Assembly: GCA_002633005.1 (NCBI GenBank)
Contig: NMRA01000459.1
Span: forward strand, 235,047-299,046
From: Phoronis australis
Taxonomy: Eukaryota > Phoronida > Phoronidae
Reading direction: 5' to 3'
Length of the DNA: 64,000 nucleotides
The notes below the pieces were generated by a model. The model was not told the origin of the DNA and ran no database searches. It saw only the letters and a program-made list of their open reading frames with translations. Position numbers and translations under genes: made by a program. Below are positions 57,904-64,000 of this stretch, in pieces. Within the stretch, counting starts at the first letter, position 1; each line of letters begins with the position of its first letter.

Positions 57904-60500
57904 GTAAGTCATGTAAAACTAGCTTTGTTGATGGAGCCTTGGAGGCGTGGTCTGGAGTTTCATTTTCACAACTTTGAAAGTTGGCGTTACCTCTCTTAAT
58001 GCTTCCCTTATGAATAAAGACGACCGAAACTGAACGCAGACCATTTTCCAATCACCGGCAAAATAATTCGTATTTTTAGAATGTTGCCATGCCAATTTGG
58101 CGTCTGTTATGGGGTGGGGGCGCAGTGTTTTATTATACATATTCCAAACCTGGAGCTCGCAATATAATTACTGCGGAAAATGGACAGAAATTTGTGATAC
58201 TTGCACCAGCGTTCGCTGGAGGCTACGTTTTAGCGTTGTTTGACTCAAGTATGAAGAGTAAAAGCTGAAACAGTCTCTCGTTAGGTGTCTGAATGCACCA
58301 CTTTGGAGGCTTAAGTTTTTGCCATAGGGCCTACCGAATTTCCATTTCTTGATTATCTTGTAATACTTTCCGTGGGAGCCACATAAGTTCTCACCATATT
58401 CTCCAATATACAGATTGTACATAGTTTTGTGTTCGCATTTACCACTAAGTCATCATTATTGCACTACGCTAACTGTGGTACCTCATGGAACAATTCCACA
58501 GTTCTGATTTCTGGACTGCTTGTCTCCTAAGAATTGGACCCAAATTTTTGGAAGCTGGGTCCACCGGATAACGCTGGAAGTAAAGGGCGCACAGTTTATG
58601 TAGATGACTTTGCCAGCTTGTTGTCAAGCATATTGCATGCATTTTGTGATGAATGCTAAATGCCGCAGTTTCGACACATTCACTTTATCATCATGACGCC
58701 ATTTAGTCGTTTGTCAATGAAGCCAACGTGATTTCTAAAACAAGGTTTTCTGATACACAAGTATAGCCCTCGTACAATGTAACTATGGAGTCAGTTTGGC
58801 GTTTGTCTCGAGGCGTAGCACACACATTGGAGGTCAAATATTTACCGCTGGTTTGATCGAGTAAAGCAAACACAGGCCCGTTTGCATCGAAACGAAAACA
58901 GCTGTGCGAAGAATGCGTTGAATGACTATTGTATAAATAATCTGAACTAGTGCAGTATTGACCATTTTGAATACATGGGAAACAAAAAACTAGTACTTGG
59001 TGAGAAATTGACCTGAAATCCAATCTCATAATTATTGTACGCCTGCTCTAGACTATCAATATACGGTTTCGTGAGCCGACTTAGTTCACCGATGTCCCAG
59101 TAATTTGGAAAACTACCGTAACGTTGCTAACTAAACCGGGAAACTGAGTGCACCAAACCAGTCTTGACTGATGAAACCATTTTCCAAAATTGTAATAGGC
59201 GTTCTAGACCGTGTTCAGTATCACTATTTTGCTTTTTTAACCATTGCGGTCATAAAAGTTATGCTTATCGCTTTCACTGTTTTCGTGTATCATTGGAATT
59301 GATTGACGTGCTAGGTTCTAACAGATCGTTTGAATTACTGCATGTATCTCAAAGCGGCCAATCATTTTGCTGTGCATTAAACTTCGACGAAACGTTCATT
59401 TCTTGATGTGGGAGCTACAGTGTACCACAAAACGTCGCCATGGAAGTGCGTGCGCGCTTCTGAGCACAGATGCATGGAAACGTGGACATGAAGCAACGAA
59501 GCGATACGTACACGTTGCTCATCACCTATGTCACTCTTTGTTTGGTTTTTATTTCCCACAAACTCTATGCCCGCTTGCTAGAGTTCACTCACCCGTAGCC
59601 CGACAATTAGTATTGCGCATGCTCACCATGTCTACAATGAATTGCAAATGAAACGGAATCAAGACTTACCACATGATTCAGTGCTGCTTTAATTCTTGGA
59701 AAAGGTGTGTCTGACGCATGGGCGGCGGGCTATAGCCCCCACTTTTTTCAGTGCTATGCTGCACATGGTCTATAGGCGGTGCACCACAGGGGGGTTAAAG
59801 GGGCTTTAGCCCCCACTTATTTTCAGTGCTGCGCTGCCCATGTGATGGCGCGGCTGTGGTAGATTTTTCTGTAGACGTAGAATACAGTCATGTATTTACA
59901 TATAGCCTGGTCCTATACTAACTGAGACTGGCCTAAGCGAATCCATTCTCACTTGCGATTCTTCGTGCAACATGAAACGGGAGCTGGCCCTCTTGAAAAA
60001 GAACCCGCAAGAGAAGACGAGGAGCGAAGTATGACCTAGAAATTTAATTAGATGCCGTTCGGTTACAGCAGAACCTCTAGGTCATACCCGCCGAGCAGTA
60101 GTGCGTAGCTAGCAAATACGCAGCACTGTCGCAACGGTTTTGACTTACTTATGGTTTATTCTGAAGAAGGTTAGGGCAGTTAAGCAGCTAGACTCCGGTC
60201 TATTGGCTACGTTCATAACTAATCAGCAAACTGTGTTATATGTCCCGTATGTATTTTTCAAGGACGCGAAAGTGCACTCTATAACTGGTTAAGCTATTCA
60301 GTAAGTTTACAAATTTAAAAAATCGATTTATTTCAATCCGAAAATAGGATAGTGCCTTATTCATAATGTCTATATGGGCTGTTAGCCGGCGACCCCAATC
60401 TTGATGGAAGTCGTAAACTGTAAAATAAATTCAAGACTTGCTGACAATTTCTGAACATGGCCGCTAAACGGTCACCTAGAACAGAAGGACACGGTTCCTC
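57904..60500. other. Region with no recognised gene
   Basis: It would be intron of the PLAC8-like gene if that gene continues. Minus-strand frames at 58168-58422 and 58703-59029 look open but match no family I know and have no paired splice signals. G/C-rich repeat sequence lies at 59720-59850. Confidence 0.4.
59720..59850. repeat. G/C-rich palindromic repeat, two adjacent copies
   Basis: TATAGCCCCCACTTTTTTCA and TTTAGCCCCCACTTATTTTC, each followed by AGTGCT(A/G)(T/C)GCTGC(A/C)CATG. Related to 33150-33245 and, inverted, to 63690-63845. Confidence 0.7.
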
Positions 60501-60558
60501 TTACACCAGTCATATATTGCTGACACTCGGCAGTGGCAGCGCCTATGCTCGCTGGAGT

Positions 60559-60819
60559 CCATGCGTGCACCTAGCTCGTAAAAATGAGGGGCTCGAATTT
60601 TTTAGAATGATTTTACTAAGATTCACAGGGTACGTTCAGAGCTATGAATTGTGCATTCGCCGAATTTTGGTAGTTCCTGTCTTTTTAGTGAACATTTGTC
60701 TCGTCTACATTTTTCCGAGTGTTTGTTCCTCTGATGCGGACTTTTTTGCCCACTTCACCAAATGTGGGGGGCTCCTCCCCCGAGCCCCCCCCCCACCCCG
60801 TGCATGGGTGCGCGCATGG
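60559..60819 (+). mobile_element. Small MITE with CCATGCG(T/C)GCACC ends
   Basis: 261 bp with terminal CCATGCGTGCACC and GGTGCGCGCATGG, and GGAGTC on both sides. It is about 80% identical to the reverse complement of 62207-62455 (GGGTACGTTCAGAGCTATGA, GCCGAATTTTGG, GCCCACTTCACCAAATG). Confidence 0.75.
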
Positions 60820-61805
60820 AGTCAGTTCAGCGCAGCACTGATAAAAATGTTTCTGCCCTAAATGAATATACATTTACTAACCAAACACGCGAGTGAATCA
60901 TGCACAATAATTATGTAACTCGAAGCATTTTTACGAATTGATCACCGTATTTTGAAGTATTCATCCTAGATGTTCTTTTCATTTTAACTTCACAAGAATT
61001 CGCAGTTCCAAACTAAAGAAACCTGTTCGCGTTGAAAAGAGCATTTCCCCAAAACGCCCCCCTTGTATGCTTTCCCTCCTGATCTCATTGACTGAACCGG
61101 AAGGCTATTCTCGTTTTCGTATATGGATAACATGCCTTTCGCACCGCCCTCGTGTTACCTGGTCGGCGCTGCAAACGCCAATAATTTCTGGTGTGTATGC
61201 AACCCTTGCTGAACAAATAAGTCTGCCGCTCCAAAATAAGGTAGAGTGGACAGCTTACATAGTGACATAAACCCTGTTCCGATTGGACTTCAACTGGTTC
61301 GCGGCATACTTTGGTATCGCTCTGTGGCGGCAAAGCACCGATCACTTCGCCATTTTTTCTCTATTTCGCTGGCGAAAAGACGGCGCTGTTGGGTTCGAGG
61401 TTCATTTCAGAATTTTCCCGGTTTCGTCGGTATTAACGAATAAAAATTTGCTTGGAGTGTGAAGTCGTAGTGTTTTTAATAGGCCTTTCAAAAGCGGCTG
61501 CGCTTTCCTACCATTACTAGTGCATTTGACTAGTGAACTAGTGTTATAAATAATACTAGTGAAAAATAGGCAAAAAAAGTGTGCTGAAAATGACTGCATT
61601 TAATTGGTTCAATTTTGACAATGTTTCTCAAATAGCGACATTTACGTTGCAGCGGATCAAGTTTGCTAGGGAGAGATTCATGAAAAGAATCCTACCTGGA
61701 CACCCTCACCGGTCGAGGTTGGGCAACTCGACCGCTTTTTGTACCCCAGAATCTGCCGGTTTGGACCAAAGACTCCATGCCGTTCTGTTTAATGAAGTCG
61801 CCTGA

Positions 61806-62125
61806 GACTGCTGATGTTATCGTTCTCTAGATAACGAGATTCGTCATAAAAACTTTGGGGGCGGCAATAATATTTTAAATTTTCGTTTTGAAACTAAATG
61901 TAAATAGCATGTTTGAATAGTTCGTGAAAAGCACACGTGATAATGTTTTTTTGAAAATTGGAACAGAAAACTGACTTCTACAACAAAAAACGTTTGTTTA
62001 ATGTTGCAATAAAATGTTCCTTATTAATTCTGCTGGGTGTGCAACATATTTGGGCCAATTAGCAAACCACCAAGCAGCAGCTGGATTTTGAGGTAAGCCA
62101 AGTGTCATCATACAATTCTTGGCGT
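61806..62125 (+). repeat. Dispersed repeat, pair with 35900-36215
   Basis: See the other copy. Shared phrases include TGATGTTATCGTTCTCTA, GGGGGCGGCAA, CAAACCACCAAGCAGCAG and GAGGTAAGCCAAGTGTCATC. Confidence 0.7.
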
Positions 62126-62206
62126 GCTGAGAACACGTTGATATTTCGTCATGCACACCTTAGTTTTTCTTTATGGGCTAGCCCTAGCATCATGACTGGG
62201 TTTCAT

Positions 62207-62457
62207 GCGCCCACCCGAGGGGCCTTGGGGGGGTCTCACCCCATTTGGCGAAGTGGGCACAAAGGTCCGCCTCAGAAAAACGAAAAGTCCGAAAAAGTAG
62301 AAAAAGAGACACAACTCCACTAAAAAAGCAGGAACTTCCAAAATTCGGCAAATGCATAATTTATAGCTCTGAACGTACCCCGGTAATTTTTTAGTAAAAG
62401 GTCCACGTTCTCAAAATTCGAGCCCCCATTTTTGTAGGCTGGGTGCGCGCATGGGTC
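62207..62457 (-). mobile_element. Inverted copy of the 60559 MITE
   Basis: It begins CATGCGCCCACCC and ends GGGTGCGCGCATGG, reverse-complementary to 60559-60819 along its length. Confidence 0.75.
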
Positions 62458-63689
62458 ACAACGGTTTATTTGGGCGTCGCAACTATAGTTAGTAACCTAC
62501 AGTGTACAAGTGCAACTGTAGAATTTGCAAACAACAGGTGTGTTCTAAGCGGTTTCTATACCTGTACCAGCATATCTATAGATACTGATTAACAGGCAGG
62601 TCACGTGTTAAATGCCGCAAATTCTCGAAAATGACTGAATAATGACTAAATCTACTCCGTCGGGTGTCGCCTACAGTGAATGTCTACTAGATGAACTGAC
62701 GTTCTAACTGAAAGCCACATCGTGAGCGCACAAGACACGACTCATCATCTGCATAGGAAAAGGTTTATACGTGCTTGTTTGCGAATCAGTTGAGATTTGA
62801 AATTTTCAGGTATGCTTAAGCCGCCAAGCTCTGGTGGCCGGCATTGGATTATCTGAAAGTTAATTATGTTATCCAGCACTTTTGTCTCACAGCCAGCTTT
62901 TACCTTGACTGTGCAATGGCCTATGCTGATAAGGTCAGAAGGTCACCGTAAATCGCCAACCCAGTGAAATAGCTGGTTATGTCAAATGTATACGGTAAAA
63001 GCGAAAATCTCCTCACACAGCTCAAGGTTTAAAAATCTATACCGGCAATACGAGTATGCAACTAAAGACTTGCTATGCAGATTTTGTGAGAAAAGTCCTT
63101 GCCGCGAAACCTTTACAATGATGTTTAATAGCCACGTGTACAATGATGGCTATCGAGAAGCAATTGAAAGGCAGAAAGCCGGCCCTGGTCTGCCGTGTGA
63201 TGAGTATTCCATAAAGTATTCTTAGGCTGCACTCTTCTTAAGTGGACAGTGTAGATGAAAATATTAAAAGACTCATAACTACTTCAACGTAATTGTAATT
63301 GCGCTGAAAAACGTCATAAATCAAGAAAATTACACGGGTCAGGTGTACTTTCACATCGTTTTCTTCATGACTTAAAAAAAAAAAACATGTCCGAAGTGAC
63401 CTCCGAGTTTCGACTTTCGAAATAAAAGGTTGTGCTATGTACGTTATGTCATTAGTTTTTTGACTGGCCAGTCTCTCAGTATACTACACAATTCCAGGCT
63501 GCATAGTACATGACTTCGTGCGATTTTGACCCTTATAGTATCAGTGTAAAATGTGGCGCTTTTAATTTGAGATTTCGCCCACCTGGCATGTTTGAGCGAT
63601 ATAAACCATCTGGAATGCTTGAATCATTTGAAATTGATTTCGTAAACATGGACATCCAGGCTACCCAGTATGTGGTTATTTACATGGGC

Positions 63690-63850
63690 GGCGCAGCAAT
63701 GAAAAAAGTGGGAGCCAGGGGGGAGCTAAAGCCTCCCTCAGCCCCCCTGTGGTGCATCGCCTATAGACCATGTGCGGCGTAGCACTGAAAAAAGTGGGGG
63801 ACTATGTCACTATAGCCCCCTCCCAGCCTCCTAAGGTGCGCCGCCCACTA
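63690..63850. repeat. G/C-rich palindromic repeat, inverted relative to 59720
   Basis: GGGCGGCGCAGCAATGAAAA, CTGTGGTGCATCGCCTATAG, ACCATGTGCGGCGTAGCACT and AAAAAGTGGGGGACTATG are the reverse complement of the phrases at 59720-59850. Confidence 0.7.
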
Positions 63851-64000
63851 GTAATTGGGTCATAATTAAAACACCCGCTTGTGGTACGTAGCTTATATAC
63901 AAACACGAATGTGTTCTTGCACTTTGATGTACAATTTATGCATAAACTCTAGCTAATATTGTGTTTACGTTTTCGAGTATGTGTGCCTGTATGGTTGTGC

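Noticed and set aside
58703-59029. Minus-strand 108-codon frame
   Set aside because: No recognised domain or splice context. Probably chance.
62986-63225. Plus-strand 79-codon frame with CRFCEKSPC
   Set aside because: The Cys pattern suggested a zinc finger, but there is no second pair with proper spacing and no homology I can name.

Overview
This is an animal (metazoan) nuclear genome scaffold. Genes are split by GT-AG introns, intergenic and intronic DNA is rich in decayed repeats, and there is an assembly gap (N run 55171-55621) and one ambiguous base (41359). Gene content and repeat style fit a marine invertebrate, possibly a non-vertebrate deuterostome such as a hemichordate. The species cannot be fixed from the sequence.

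Four multi-exon genes could be assembled by eye from homology, splice signals and matching intron phases. (1) Minus strand, 10352 to 3155: a 378-residue protein with a stand-alone SRA/YDG domain, the methyl-cytosine-recognising fold of UHRF1. (2) Plus strand, 10754-18644: GATAD1, a GATA-type zinc-finger chromatin protein, 270 residues. (3) Minus strand, 31916 to 23260: a mitochondrial carrier of the SLC25A39/40 (glutathione import) family, 362 residues in eight exons. (4) Plus strand, 32525-46134: a TSPAN13/TSPAN31-type tetraspanin. The genes alternate in strand. SRA and GATAD1 start head to head about 400 bp apart, the carrier and the tetraspanin about 600 bp apart, and GATAD1 and the carrier converge. 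A fifth gene is represented only by one PLAC8-family exon at 57816-57903.

The most notable signal is in the SRA gene. The exon carrying the DNA-binding pocket is present twice in tandem (6266-6416 and 6060-6210). Both copies are 151 nt with the same phases, and only 55 nt lies between them. Exactly one copy must be used to keep the frame, and the copies differ at 26 codons synonymously but only 4 by replacement. This has the form of a mutually exclusive exon pair. The tetraspanin independently has two alternative last exons (39340-39414 and 46060-46134) coding different ends of TM4 and C-tails.

The rest is mostly repeats. A long family recurs at about 0.87-2.1, 4.3-5.2, 25.8-27.1, 30.15-30.95, 40.7-42.7 and 43.6-44.5 kb and carries many CTCF-like core motifs. 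There is a 1.12 kb inverted-repeat transposon with a perfect 8-bp target duplication (8617-9735). A 2.8 kb element with about 400-bp inverted arms and a decayed protein gene lies at 51.49-54.33 kb. Several smaller inverted-repeat elements, a LINE 3' end (about 36.35-36.9 kb) and five minisatellites are also present. The right end (58-64 kb) contains no gene I can recognise.
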